From: Sphaerulina vaccinii
Lineage: Eukaryota; Ascomycota; Dothideomycetes; Mycosphaerellales; Mycosphaerellaceae
Assembly: GCA_022570795.1 (NCBI GenBank)
Contig: JAKUDP010000001.1
Span: 3,534,001-3,598,000 of the forward strand
Direction of reading: 5' to 3'
Length of the DNA stretch: 64,000 nt
Every line of letters starts with the position of its first letter. Positions within the stretch are counted from its first letter, which is position 1. The notes below the pieces were generated by a model. That model was not told the DNA's origin. It was given only the letters and a program-made list of their open reading frames with translations, and made no database searches. Shown here in pieces: positions 9,252-19,692 of this stretch. The position numbers and the translations under genes are program-made.

Positions 9252-12200
9252 TCAATAGTAGGCAGTATCAATGCCTATCTCCTCATCCTCAACATCTTCT
9301 CCGTACTCATCTCTCCCATAATCATCGCGCAATTCAACTTTACGCTCTTTTCTCAACTTCAGCATTCGGTACTGGTCCATGCAGATGCCACGTGTGGCGC
9401 CCATCTCAGAGAGCTTCAGCCTGCAGAGCTCGCCGCCAGCAATGCTGAAGATGAACTTGCCAGGTTTTGGGCCATGATGTTGGAATCTAGCGAAAGTAGA
9501 AGCTTTGATTTTATCCCACATCGTCAAGTCATTGCCGCAGCGTCGGAGCCATTCAATGATGGTTGGTTCGTGGAGATCGTGAGGCTGGACTTTGTCGTAT
9601 TCGTCGCGTACGAGCTTGATCAAGTCGTCGAACTTATTTTTGGTGTATTTGCTGCCCCAAACGTTGCGAACGTGCTCAAGGTCGACTTTGAGCTCGCGGA
9701 GTGCCTTCGCGATGACGGGATTGCCTCTCGAAGACTCAAGCATTTGATAGTAGAGCTTGATCAGGTCGTTGTCTTCTTTCTCCTTAACCGAGAGGTGTGC
9801 AGTGACGCGTTCTAGCGACTCTGTTATAGTCGGCTGCACCACACCAAAGTAAGCCTCGTCGATAATGTTGCCAGTAACCTTTGTCTTGTCGACAGGATAG
9901 TTGTCAGGCTCGTTCTCATAGTCGTTCCAAGAACTTTCTCCTTTCAAAAGTTCCCAGTATGCCGGATCTGGTAAGCTGGGTGGCAGATTGATCTTCTTCT
10001 TGAATTCGTTGAAGGCATCGAAGCCGAAGTCGTATCCTTGCTTGTCTGCGTCGACAAGATAGTCGTGTAGATGGACAAGTGATAATGCCTGCATAGACTT
10101 CAGGTCTCCAGTCAGGTATACAAGCCGCTCGTGCAGCTTTGTGACTACACCAAGGAGGTTCATGCCTAGGCGTGCTACTGCCATTTCTCCAAGCCATTGA
10201 CACCATTCAGTTTCCGAGCTAGGGTCCTGTACGTAGTGCTGAAGTGTCTCTCTCCGCTTCGTGATGCCAAAGTCTTTCTCCGGTGGAGCCTCCCATGGAC
10301 ACGGAGCATTCTTGAAGAAGCGCGAAAATTTGGGCTCCCAACAGCCCCAGAAAGTATCGCCATCATAGTCTCCACCCTGCAGCATACCCGCTAGTGGACG
10401 ACGGCCCTTGGATGGGAAGATGAAGAGGTCTGGAAGATGCTCGAGTTCCGGCTTACAGACGAACTTGACCTTTTGAATGTCCCATGGTGCCAGAGCAGGA
10501 TTGCGCGCAATGAGACCCTCCATGTTGAGTCGAAGCCAGGACATGCCATTGTTGTCGAGAAATGGCGTGCTGAAGTTGACGTGTACTTCTCCAGGATCCA
10601 GGCATCCGAAAGGATCAGCAATGCCCATGAGTGTTGTGGACCGACCGAGCTTGATCTTGTAATTCTTACGCCTGAGATCGAAAGCCTGCTGTGCCATAAG
10701 TACCACTTCACGTGCAAGATATGGCAGCTCGTTCGGGTCGAATCCAGCCTCTAGCAGCTGCACAATCCGCTCCTCCCGGCTTAAAGGCAGACCATCGGGA
10801 CGCATCATCATTTCTCGACCACCGTCGCGATTCCGTTCCTCAAAGAGTCCATTCTGTGATGAAATCCAGCGACGCAATGTCTGCGAACCTCCCTTCACCG
10901 CGTCCTCGAACTCCTCCATATCTCGTCGCACCTGTGTACGAATCACATCAAGCATGACGTTTTTAGGCACGCCGCGATCAAGAAGTATCGGCATGAATCC
11001 AGTGTGAAGCAATGATGTCGTGGCGTACGAGTTGAACTTGACCACGTTCAGTGTCAGAGTAAGCGAGTCACATCCCGCCAACGTGTCACGATTGACTTTG
11101 ACCTGTGTCTTAGCCAGCTTAATATGCTTGCCAGGTGGCTTCTGCTCGTCCATGCCAGTGAAGTCTTCTCGATCCTTATACCAGACACCCTTGGCGCCTC
11201 CAACACGAGTCTGAAAAGCTGATCGAACATTCTCCATTCCGAGCGCTTTGTGAACTTGCCAGTATGCCCAGGAAGAAAGCGCTGCGCAGCCATCACTCAT
11301 TTCCTTGCCAGCATCGAACTTGTGCTCTGGGTCCACATTCGATTTTGCCATGCGCAGATCAGGATCAAGAAAGGTATTGTCATCTGGATGCCTGGTTGCA
11401 AATTGATCATCTGCTTTGAAGTCCACGTCTTCAGGGAGGAACTCGAGTGCTGGGATGGTCCGGGACAGTGAGAGCTCTAGTCTTGTGTACAGCTTCCGTG
11501 CGGGCTGATGAGAGTTGGTCCGATATGGTATGATGTCGTCGAATAAGCTTTGTGCCAGCCCATTGTTGACAGCAAAGAAGATCAGCCTATTACTACTGGT
11601 CACAGCAGAATTCTTGGTCGTCTTACTTGGCTGAACCATGTACAGTACCCAACGTTGTCCAAGGAAGCGTTGTGGCTTACTTGCCATTTCACTAAATCTT
11701 CCCATAACATCTCGGCCTTGGTGAAGTTGTGGCGGCTTCGACATGGACGGGATGTCTACGTAAAGTACACGCTCAGCACCATACCGCCGCTGCAGATCAC
11801 AAGACTTGTCAACTTTTGGAGCCTGTAGAACTAGGTCAAAGACAGGCCCAGACGAAGATTGTGAGTAGTGGAGTCCTCCGCCGAATGTGATCTTCTCGAG
11901 GTTAATGGCTTCCTCAGCATCGAAACCTTTCTCGAAGAGATGATCTAGACTAGCTGCAAGCTCGTACAATTTTCGTAGTGTCCTAGGTTGCCACTTAGAG
12001 GCCAGCTCGGTCGATGTTACATGACCGGTCTGAAGAAGGCGCTGTGCTTCCCATAGCACAACCAGCGGAAGGTCATCGAGGCCTTTTGGTAGCTTCAACT
12101 GCGCGAACGTCGACGTGGGCTCAAATTGCATGACTGGTAGCAAGGGATGTCTCTTCGGCGAGCGTTGTACATTCGGTTCTTCTAGCTGCAAATGAACAGC

Positions 12201-13697
12201 AGCTTCTTCCCGCACTGCTGAGAGTGTCTGTTTGCTTGACATGCCATAATCAAGTAGCTCCATCTCATCCAAGGTGCTAATTCCGATAGAAGAGCCATAG
12301 TCCGATTCGCGCAGAGAGTTCTGAGAGAACGAATCAAGTCCTCTGCGGTGTCTCGATCCGCTTTGTTTGGGTGGTGAAGGAGGCAAGTTGACTTCGTCCG
12401 CTAACGCTGGACCTAGAATTGCTCCATCTGGTCGCGATTTTGCAAAGACAGGGTGTAGTTCATCTTCTCCCCTTCTGGTGTAGTCGGAGGCCTCGCTCGT
12501 AGATACCCTCGGCCTCACGGTGTTGTCTGTCAAGATTGAACGTTGCGACGACTCGAACTGTCTACATGCCTCCAGCCACTTTTCAGCCGTGCCGGAGGTC
12601 AGAGATGAGCCATATTCAGTCGACTCACGTGGAGCAGGGTGCGCGGGTGGTGGCATGTCGCTAAAGGACGTAGCATCTGTTTGCACTGATCTCTGAGTAT
12701 CTTGAGATGACCAGAAAGAAGTCTGCTGGCCAAAGGATGTGTTGGCGGCAGTACTTGTGAACGAAGTTGTCATGTTACCAGTTGTGCTTGAATGGCTCAG
12801 TGAGGGCTGGACTGGTTGTGGTGGAGCTGGTGTCTTGAAGACTGGCTGCTTGGGCACTGCGCCAAAAGATAGAGTCGTCTGCTTCTTGTTCTTTGCCGCA
12901 GACCTGGAGGAACTCTTGCTAGGAGTTGTTGGTGCGCTGTCTTCCTCGCGAAGCATCACGGTCTTGTGGGTACTCCGATTGAGCTTCTCCTCTGCTCTCC
13001 TGGCGGTCTTGTTCTCCTCCTCGCGAGCAGCATGATACGAGACAGCCTCCTGACTACGAAGTGCAGCTTCAGCTTCGAGATCTTCTTCATCTTCCTGTTC
13101 TCTCCTGAGCGACCGAGTGGCAGGCTTCGTTGCTGAAAAAGGCCTGCTGGCTCCTGCCTTGGTCGTTTTGAACCTGGTCTTAAGATCGGAGGGTACCTTT
13201 TTCTTCGCTGACTTTGGAGTTGGCGAGGGCTGATCGCGTAGGTATTCCTCCGTAGAGCATATCTGGGTGGGTTCAAGAATAGTGGGTAATGCTTCTGAGC
13301 TCTTTGGACGCTTCGTAAACCTTTCGGTCTTTGGTGTCGCATTAGCACCATTCCTCAGACAGTCCAGTACTAGCTCAATCCTCTTGCCGTGTATGTTGTA
13401 CTCGGCTGGCTCGTTCGCTAGAGTCGTCTTGATGTTAAACTCTTCTTTTTGTAGTTGATGTCGATTCTTTAACCAGAGGAAATGATAAGCTGATTCGATC
13501 TTGTTCACGGTGTCCTGTCGTCCTGGGATCGGTGATCTGGAACTGTCCGTAGCAATGTTGAGTCTGGCAGCTCGACATAGCTCATGGTACTGCCGCCGCA
13601 TCTCAGCATTGTGCTGTGGTCCGTCTGAGGCATTGGCCATGTCGATTATGGCCGCAGCCTGTGGCTCGACCTCAGAACTCTTTCTCTTCTTAGCCAT
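9252..13697 (-). CDS. RNA-dependent RNA polymerase of the RNA-silencing pathway (QDE-1/SAD-1 family)
   Basis: Uninterrupted frame of 1481 aa from the ATG at 13697 (MAKKRKSSEVEPQ); the frame is open upstream to 13910 but the extra residues start at a non-ATG codon and look non-coding. The catalytic signature GGDYDGDTFWGCW lies near residue 1110, with three Asp in the DYDGD motif that bind metal in the two-barrel RdRP fold. Flanking family features include MRPDGLPLSREERIVQLLEAGFDP and VHVNFSTPF. The first about 500 residues are low-complexity and poorly conserved, as in fungal RdRPs. Members copy single-stranded RNA into double-stranded RNA for Dicer, in quelling or meiotic silencing. Which fungal RdRP clade it belongs to cannot be settled by eye. 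Length is close to Neurospora QDE-1 (about 1400 aa). The gene has no introns. Confidence 0.93.
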   Translation of the reverse strand: MAKKRKSSEVEPQAAAIIDMANASDGPQHNAEMRRQYHELCRAARLNIATDSSRSPIPGRQDTVNKIESAYHFLWLKNRHQLQKEEFNIKTTLANEPAEYNIHGKRIELVLDCLRNGANATPKTERFTKRPKSSEALPTILEPTQICSTEEYLRDQPSPTPKSAKKKVPSDLKTRFKTTKAGASRPFSATKPATRSLRREQEDEEDLEAEAALRSQEAVSYHAAREEENKTARRAEEKLNRSTHKTVMLREEDSAPTTPSKSSSRSAAKNKKQTTLSFGAVPKQPVFKTPAPPQPVQPSLSHSSTTGNMTTSFTSTAANTSFGQQTSFWSSQDTQRSVQTDATSFSDMPPPAHPAPRESTEYGSSLTSGTAEKWLEACRQFESSQRSILTDNTVRPRVSTSEASDYTRRGEDELHPVFAKSRPDGAILGPALADEVNLPPSPPKQSGSRHRRGLDSFSQNSLRESDYGSSIGISTLDEMELLDYGMSSKQTLSAVREEAAVHLQLEEPNVQRSPKRHPLLPVMQFEPTSTFAQLKLPKGLDDLPLVVLWEAQRLLQTGHVTSTELASKWQPRTLRKLYELAASLDHLFEKGFDAEEAINLEKITFGGGLHYSQSSSGPVFDLVLQAPKVDKSCDLQRRYGAERVLYVDIPSMSKPPQLHQGRDVMGRFSEMASKPQRFLGQRWVLYMVQPSKTTKNSAVTSSNRLIFFAVNNGLAQSLFDDIIPYRTNSHQPARKLYTRLELSLSRTIPALEFLPEDVDFKADDQFATRHPDDNTFLDPDLRMAKSNVDPEHKFDAGKEMSDGCAALSSWAYWQVHKALGMENVRSAFQTRVGGAKGVWYKDREDFTGMDEQKPPGKHIKLAKTQVKVNRDTLAGCDSLTLTLNVVKFNSYATTSLLHTGFMPILLDRGVPKNVMLDVIRTQVRRDMEEFEDAVKGGSQTLRRWISSQNGLFEERNRDGGREMMMRPDGLPLSREERIVQLLEAGFDPNELPYLAREVVLMAQQAFDLRRKNYKIKLGRSTTLMGIADPFGCLDPGEVHVNFSTPFLDNNGMSWLRLNMEGLIARNPALAPWDIQKVKFVCKPELEHLPDLFIFPSKGRRPLAGMLQGGDYDGDTFWGCWEPKFSRFFKNAPCPWEAPPEKDFGITKRRETLQHYVQDPSSETEWCQWLGEMAVARLGMNLLGVVTKLHERLVYLTGDLKSMQALSLVHLHDYLVDADKQGYDFGFDAFNEFKKKINLPPSLPDPAYWELLKGESSWNDYENEPDNYPVDKTKVTGNIIDEAYFGVVQPTITESLERVTAHLSVKEKEDNDLIKLYYQMLESSRGNPVIAKALRELKVDLEHVRNVWGSKYTKNKFDDLIKLVRDEYDKVQPHDLHEPTIIEWLRRCGNDLTMWDKIKASTFARFQHHGPKPGKFIFSIAGGELCRLKLSEMGATRGICMDQYRMLKLRKERKVELRDDYGRDEYGEDVEDEEIGIDTAYY

Positions 13698-14530
13698 ATC
13701 GAAGCCGCAGTGGGCTTGGTGGCAGAGTTGCCTCAATCCTCTATTCCAATGGCATCGTGGAACCCAAGCTGTGAACAACCTGAGGATAAGGTCGCAGGAC
13801 TGAGGCCGAGACAAATACAGCCCTGTGAGGTTCAGCGCACGCGGCGTGGGCTGCGCCGCGCGCCCCGGACGGCAGCGAGTAATTGCTCCGACTGGCTGGA
13901 GGCTCAACATCCCTGCGTGTCAGCCTAGTTCGCGTAGCAACGCGACGCCATCACGCTTCTCGTGATGCGATAAAGTGTTTGACAAGGATGGAGAGCCAGA
14001 GGAATGTAGATGAAGAAGTCGAGGCATTGAGAGGATGATGAATTCGCATGCGATGCAGAAGCAACGCCAAGAGCTGCAGCACGGTAGGAGCGACCCACTA
14101 CCAGCTCGCTTACATAGCGACCAAGGGACACCAGTGTAATGGGAGGAGTAGAGTGGACTGTCTGCGACATGAATACCACGATCGGATCAAGGGATGAACA
14201 AGTCACTGTCAAGATGCAGTGATCGGGCTGGCTCGAATGTAGGTAAGAAGTACTCTCTGTGGATTCCGCTCTTGTTCTTGAGGAAATATATCTGAGAATG
14301 GGAAGGGATGGAGAAGGTCAAAGTAAAGCTTATGCAAGGATAAAGTGAATTTTGTGGTATCGTTGTCGTGAGAGATCCTGCAGGCTGGCGACGAATCGCA
14401 ACAGCCCGTGTAGATGCAAGTCGTGTCTAGCATTATGTTGACTTGAGACGAGTGCTCGTGGACGAGGCCACTCCATTCTGCAAGTTGTCCTTTTGCGTTT
14501 TCTGTCCCAATAACTCCATTATGCAAACGC
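13698..14530. other. Intergenic: RdRP promoter and TCTP 3' flank
   Basis: No gene recognised. Open frames here on either strand lack family features. Position 13698 upward should contain the RdRP promoter; 14530 downward the TCTP terminator region. Confidence 0.5.
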
Positions 14531-15207
14531 TCATACCTTCTCCTCCTTGAGACCGTGCTTCCAGATCGTGACGAAAGGAGTAACACCGTCCTCACGGTAG
14601 TTGAGAAGGATAACGCTGTGGTCATGTCAGTACTCATCCCATTTGTCATGCATTTGATGCGACTTACGCTCCATCTGGGTCCATGGACTCGCCGATGAAG
14701 AACTCGTAGTCCTTGAAGTTGGCAACGATCTTCTTTGCGTATCCTGCGGCACCCTTCTCGAAGGCGGTGACCTCCTCATCACTGGCGCCATTCGACTTCA
14801 GCTTCTCCTTGACAGCCTTCATGTAACCCTTCAAGTGAGACAAGTAGCTCTTCTTGTCGAAACTCGTTTCGTTGAGGCGGAAAGAGTAGACGACATCGAT
14901 CTTGGTCTCAGCTGCGTCCTCAGCACCCTCCTCTGCCTCCTCAGCGGATGCGTTGGCTCCAGTGTTGACCTCGACTGGGCCGATGGTGATCTTCTTGCAG
15001 TCGGCCTCGTAGACAACGCCGTCAATCTCCTTGAGGTCGTACGAGTCAGAGATGAGCTCGTCGCCGGTGATGATGTCCTAGGGTGTTATGTCAGCTAGAT
15101 TTTCACATGAAAAGTGGTTGTTGAGGCGGTCGAGGGTTGCTCGCGATATGCAGGCTTCCGCGGATTGTGCTGCTGTCGCTAAACTAACGTACTTTGTAGA
15201 TAATCAT
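14531..15207 (-). CDS. TMA19: Translationally controlled tumour protein homolog (TCTP)
   Basis: Three exons: 15207-15193, 15077-14668 and 14615-14531, giving 169 aa, the usual TCTP length. Exon 1 encodes only MIIYK. The introns start GTACGT and GTAAGT and end CCTAG and CACAG. The protein reads MIIYKDIITGDELISDSY, the canonical TCTP N-terminus, then the acidic flexible loop (EEAEEGAEDAAE), the helical hairpin (LKGYMKAVKEKL), FIGESMDPDGA and the C-terminal REDGVTPFVTIWKHGLKEEK. TCTP is an abundant cytoplasmic protein bound to ribosomes; the yeast homolog Tma19 associates with ribosomes and moves to mitochondria under stress. It is divergent from the ribosomal protein uS8 gene, with which it shares a 463-bp upstream region, suggesting common growth-linked control. 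Confidence 0.96.
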
Positions 15208-15670
15208 GATTGCGGTGTGGTAGGAGGAATGTGTGAATCTGGAGAGGTTGTGGTGGTGTCAAGGAGGAATAAATAGATCGAGGTCGAGAAAAATAGTGGG
15301 CAGGAGGGGCAGAAAGAGAGGGATTCGGTTAGCGCCGCTGCCAAGATTAATCGTGGCACGTGCGCCACCAGCAATTCATTCCGACTTTGCAACCGCGAAA
15401 AGTTCCTCTTCTCCCTCCCCAACTGCTTCAATTCACAGCACGCCGATACATCACAGGTAAGTCGACATGCTGTACCCACCGATGAGGCCACGAGGAATGC
15501 GATCGCTGCTGTCCCCGCAACGACACCGCTTTGCCTCGATTCGACGAGCTGAAGAATGCTTTCTCGTGGTTTCTCGCGAAGGCACACTCTTTGCGCTCAG
15601 GACATGGCCCACTAACACTTCGACCTCAGATACCTCAGACCACCCAGTGCCCTGAGAATCTACCGCAAAA
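15208..15670. promoter_or_regulatory. Divergent promoter between TCTP and ribosomal protein uS8
   Basis: 463 bp separate the two start codons. A CACGTG palindrome sits at about 15357-15362 within GGCACGTGCGCC, a typical bHLH/Cbf1-type site. CT-rich tracts precede both starts, as in many highly expressed fungal genes. No clear TATA box. That the element regulates either gene is inference. Confidence 0.5.
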
Positions 15671-16316
15671 ATGGTTAAGACATCCGTCCTCAACGATGCG
15701 CTCAATGCCATCAACAACGCCGAGAAGACTGGCAAGCGCCAAGTCATGATTCGCCCATCCTCGAAGGTCATCGTCAAGTTCCTCCAGGTCATGCAGAAGC
15801 ACGGTAAGTCTCACATCGCACAGTCGTGCTCAGCTCAGCGCAAGAGGAGGACAGAGAATGTGATGTATGGTGGTCGACTGTACAAACAGCACACCGGGTT
15901 GATAACTAGGCAATGGTCTCAAATTTCCACGACCAACGCCCTTTAAGTGCTCGGAAGATTGAGATATTAGCGAGGGTTCTTACACGTCTTTGGATACACT
16001 GGCTGAAAGAGCACGTTTAAATTGTCGCGACATACACTGACATGATCATTCTTCAGGCTACATCGGAGAGTTCGAGGAGGTCGACGACCACCGCAACGGC
16101 AAGATCGTCATCCAGCTCAACGGCCGTCTCAACAAGACTGGTGTCATCTCTCCACGCTACAACGTCCAGCTCACCGACCTCGAGAAGTGGGTTGTCAAGC
16201 TCCTTCCATCTCGTCAATTCGGCTACATCGTCCTGACTACCTCCGCCGGTATCATGGACCACGAGGAGGCCAGGAGAAAGCACGTTGCTGGCAAGATCAT
16301 TGGTTTCTTCTACTAG
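15671..16316 (+). CDS. RPS22: 40S ribosomal protein uS8 (S22/S15a)
   Basis: Two exons, 15671-15803 and 16057-16316, encode 130 aa, exactly the eukaryotic uS8 length. The 253-nt intron starts GTAAGT and ends TTCAG; it splits the Gly codon in KHGYIGEFEEVDDHRNG. The N-terminus MVKTSVLNDALNAINNAEK and the C-terminus DHEEARRKHVAGKIIGFFY are canonical. The protein is an early-binding small-subunit rRNA protein needed for the central domain of 18S rRNA. The long intron, unlike others here, could host regulation or a small RNA, but no snoRNA box pair is evident to me. Confidence 0.97.
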
Positions 16317-16798
16317 ATGTGGAGAAGCATTGTCGGGCAAGCAAATGGCGGCATGAGGAGGACTTTATGATACCAAAGCGTTATACTTTGGTGTACACGC
16401 ACGAATAAAAGTTCTCACTGCTTCCATCTGTACTCACTCCCTTCCCGACGCCGTATGTACCTGTTGTACTCGTGCTGACTACAAGAAAGCGCTGCTTAGG
16501 CAAGTTAGTCAACCATGCGGAAGCAGATCAGCCACTCACCATGCCCACAGACCGCAGCATCTACTCCCCCACCATAGTCGCCTCCTACAGCAACAAGCAC
16601 ATAATGTTTGCTGCTCAATGCCTCACGGATGTCGCACTGTTGAAACGCGGTGTGCTCCTGCGGTTACTGAGCCAAGCTGCAAATCAGGGTCGCAGCGTCC
16701 TTTAGCGTAGGCATCCATGGCTGCCTTCCTGACTGTGCCACTCTGACCACCAACAACCTCAACCAAATACTATAAGTTGACATACATGACCACTTCCC
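16317..16798. other. Intergenic region
   Basis: 3' flank of the uS8 gene and promoter of the 2EXR-like gene. A TATA-like ACTATAAGTTG lies at about 16769-16779, near the ATG at 16799. Nothing else recognised. Confidence 0.5.
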
Positions 16799-17974
16799 AT
16801 GAAGTCGCCCTCGCAGCTTTTCTCCAAATTGCTCAAACCAAGCAAAATGTCGTCAAATTCGACCGATCCCGCGCAGTACTCAACCACTCTCCTCTACGTA
16901 GACGACAGCGACCACTCCACTTCCATTATCGGCACTCCTAAGCTGGAGTCTAGAGTCACCACAGAGACGCTTCTCAAATGCCATCTCCAAGAACAGTCGG
17001 CACTCTTCAGCAAGCTACCGGCGGAGCTTCGCAACGACGTCTTCGAGCTCGCAACTCAATCCGACGAAGACGTCGAACACAAGTATGCTGATTCCGATTT
17101 TTGGTCACGACCAGGTTGCCGGGCCAAGCCAAAGTACAACACGAACCTGCTTCTCACCTGCAGAAGGGCCTGGCTCGAAAGCAACAGCCTACCACTTCGT
17201 CAAGCCCGCTTCGCTTTCTGGTTCAAGGATGAGGATCGACGACCATCCTGGACACAGCGAGAAGTCCCCAGCGCGCAGCTGCATACGCGTATCTTACGAT
17301 CACGACCACGGCCACGCAGAGACTTCAGGCAGAACATCGAGTCTGAGGAGTCCAGATTCTGTCGCTTTTTTCGAAGCTTGACGCCAGCCCATGTCACAAG
17401 CATTCAATTTGTCCAGCTATTCCCGCAGATGTACTGGCTCGAGCGGCGTAATCATCTGGAGGAGTTCCTCACACGTGGCATTAATGTTTACAACCCTCAG
17501 ACCAGGATTCAGTGGCCACCGAACGTGATCTTCACGATCAAGCACACCGATTGGTGGAATTGGGAAGTTGATCACCCACTGCGAATGCAGGATCAGTGGA
17601 TATCGATGCTGCTCACACACGACAGTTTCCATGGAGCTAAGACGTTCAGGCTTGAGTTGGAGACTTTGAAGCTCAAGGAGCGACAGCTACAAGCAGTCGT
17701 AAACACTATCAGGCAGCGGCATGCCTCGCCTGGTGAGTGGAAATTTGAGCAAAGCAGTGGCACGGAGATCATGAGATGGTCAATGCCCAGCGACATTGGA
17801 GACCATCGACAACACCCTTACAAGCACCTTGATACACTGGACTTGGTTGTGTATCAGCTAGTGTGGCACCGTACTGGTAACAACAGACCCCCGCAGACCA
17901 AGGAGAAGGGAAACATGGGAATGCTCGGATCTTTCAGTGGCATGGAAAGAGTTGGATCAAGGGGTGCAGAGTGA
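16799..17974 (+). CDS. 2EXR/F-box-like fungal protein of unknown role
   Basis: Single-exon, 391 aa. Residues 70-85 read FSKLPAELRNDVFELA, the F-box-like opening shared by the fungal 2EXR and related families. A second conserved block LLLTCRRAWLESNSLPLRQ (about 117-135) is followed by an aromatic FAFWF strand. These families are numerous in ascomycetes, often several dozen copies, and their biochemical role is not established. The C-terminal half has no recognised domain. An alternative start at the second Met (residue 17) is possible. The stop lies 68 bp from the convergent metalloprotease gene. Confidence 0.7.
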   Translation: MKSPSQLFSKLLKPSKMSSNSTDPAQYSTTLLYVDDSDHSTSIIGTPKLESRVTTETLLKCHLQEQSALFSKLPAELRNDVFELATQSDEDVEHKYADSDFWSRPGCRAKPKYNTNLLLTCRRAWLESNSLPLRQARFAFWFKDEDRRPSWTQREVPSAQLHTRILRSRPRPRRDFRQNIESEESRFCRFFRSLTPAHVTSIQFVQLFPQMYWLERRNHLEEFLTRGINVYNPQTRIQWPPNVIFTIKHTDWWNWEVDHPLRMQDQWISMLLTHDSFHGAKTFRLELETLKLKERQLQAVVNTIRQRHASPGEWKFEQSSGTEIMRWSMPSDIGDHRQHPYKHLDTLDLVVYQLVWHRTGNNRPPQTKEKGNMGMLGSFSGMERVGSRGAE

Positions 17975-18042
17975 TAATCGACTGGGTGGTAATTGGTTGG
18001 ACTCAAGCAGCTTTGCAGGAAATGAAGAACTCAATGCGCCCG

Positions 18043-19367
18043 TCACAGCTCATTGCGACTTTTCGAATCTCTGCGACCAGGCGTACTCACGATGATCTCC
18101 TCGCCTCTGATTTTCACTTTCAGCTTACTTGGTCCACTTCCTGTCATACCCCAGACATCGCCTTTCTTCGCCCTCTCACAAGCCGCAGTCTTCGAATCGT
18201 ACAGCTGCGCGACACGCGCCACGTCACCTTCGCTGATGCCCGCTTTGGTCACATCAGGATCGCCGCCCATATATACTGGCTGCTTGTTATCCTACTCAGG
18301 TCAGCAAAGTTATCTCTCAGGAATGACTGCTCAACATACCTTTCTAAAGATGATCTTCTTTCCAGGAGCTATGGCTCCTGTATCAGACGAATAGATCATG
18401 ATACTGTCATAGTCAAACTTGTCCGAAGCTTCCCAAGCCTCATACATAGCAGCTGTCTCATCATACCCTTCGATGAAGGAGGTGCTCATGACATACTCGA
18501 GAGCATTCGGGAAGTAATCTTTGGCGATTGGACCACTCTGTGCACTGTTCACATATCAGCAGTTGCTCCACACTCATCACACGGGGATACATACGCCCTC
18601 TTAATCCTCCGATCAAGACTCTCGTCATCCTCAAAATACCCCCTCTCATCGACCCTACACATCTCAACACATCCCGGATATCCAAGCAAATTCTTATGCT
18701 GATACCATAAAAACGCATCTCTCCCAGGTTTCTGATGTTCATGAGAGAGCCCAATAGCATGTCCCAGCTCATGCTTCATGATCAGAATCGCCTTTGCTCT
18801 CTGTCGATTGGCATCACTCGGATCAAAAGCACAAAATTTCAAAAAATGTCGAAAAGGAGCATCTGGCTCCCCATTCGCAATATAATGATACCCCGTCGTT
18901 GTAACAGTCTGACATTGTGGTCCATCATTCCATTCAGAATCTCCGTCCCGAGTCTCGTCAGAAATTACCAAAGCGTCTTTTGAGACGTTGGGATCACTGC
19001 AGAGACAGTATTTCGCATCACCACATCCCGGATCTGGGATTATACGGAGAGCTGAGTGGATTGAAGTGCCATCTGTCCAGGCTGGCGACCAACCTGCTAT
19101 GGCTTCCTGCACGATGGAGTCGAGGTTCTTTTGGGAGCGTTTGTCTTTGTAGCAGTAGCGGACGGGTTGGACTATTGGGCTGGAGCAGGTTGCTGGCCAG
19201 GGGTAGAAGTAGGGTGCGGAGTATGCGCCGGAGGTTGGGAGGATTGGGATGCCGAACCAGCGGCGGTGGAGTGGGTTGCCGGCTGTTGTGGTTTGGTTGT
19301 GGGATGGGCAGGCATTTGCGTATGCCAGGAGCGTGGCGAGGAGTAGTAGGACGGTAGACGAAGCCAT
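18043..19367 (-). CDS. Secreted astacin-type (M12A) zinc metalloprotease, intact copy
   Basis: Three exons, 19367-18595, 18544-18340 and 18291-18043, give 408 aa. Introns start GTATGT and end AACAG and GAGTAG. A signal peptide (LLLLATLLAYANA, 1-19) and a dibasic HRR|W at 35-37 suggest Kex2-like removal of a propeptide. The zinc motif HELGHAIGLSH spans 199-209 and is followed by EHQKPGRD, the astacin-type extension; the Met-turn is YDSIMIY with Met near 307. Nine or more cysteines lie in the N-terminal half, consistent with an extracellular enzyme. The C-terminal about 80 residues (GISEGDVARVAQLYDS, then a basic tail) are shared with the neighbouring paralog. It probably digests host or environmental protein; the substrate is unknown. 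Confidence 0.88.
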
Positions 19368-19692
19368 GTTGACGATGTTGGTGTTCTGTATGTGTCGGAT
19401 TCATCAATAAGAAGTCAGTGTGCACCATATTTAACAGTGAGCATGCGCGGTATGTGAGCAGCACAAGTAATGTGGTTCACTTCCATGATCCTACCAGGTG
19501 AACACATCAAGTGAGGCTGTCAGCATGTTCACCAGATCACCTCAGATGCTTCGTGATATGGTAATATAGTAGTTCTAGTCTTGTCATTGGTCGTGAAGGT
19601 CATGTATCGTCTCGGTCATGGCTGTCTGCAGGTCTCGTGTCGTAATTAGTGTCGCTCAGGAGAAGCACAGGATTAGTTTGCAGCCATGCTGC
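19368..19692. other. Spacer between tandem metalloprotease genes
   Basis: 325 bp holding the promoter of the intact copy and the 3' flank of the second copy. A TATA-like CATATTTAAC lies near 19425-19434, about 60 bp upstream of the ATG at 19367. Nothing else recognised. Confidence 0.5.

Noticed and set aside
13698..13910. N-terminal extension of the RdRP frame.
   Set aside because: The first codon is not ATG and the residues are Cys/Arg/His-rich and unlike the family; MAKKRKSSEV at 13697 is a better start.
15804..16056. Possible snoRNA inside the long uS8 intron.
   Set aside because: I could not find a convincing C/D or H/ACA box pair; only the unusual length is notable.
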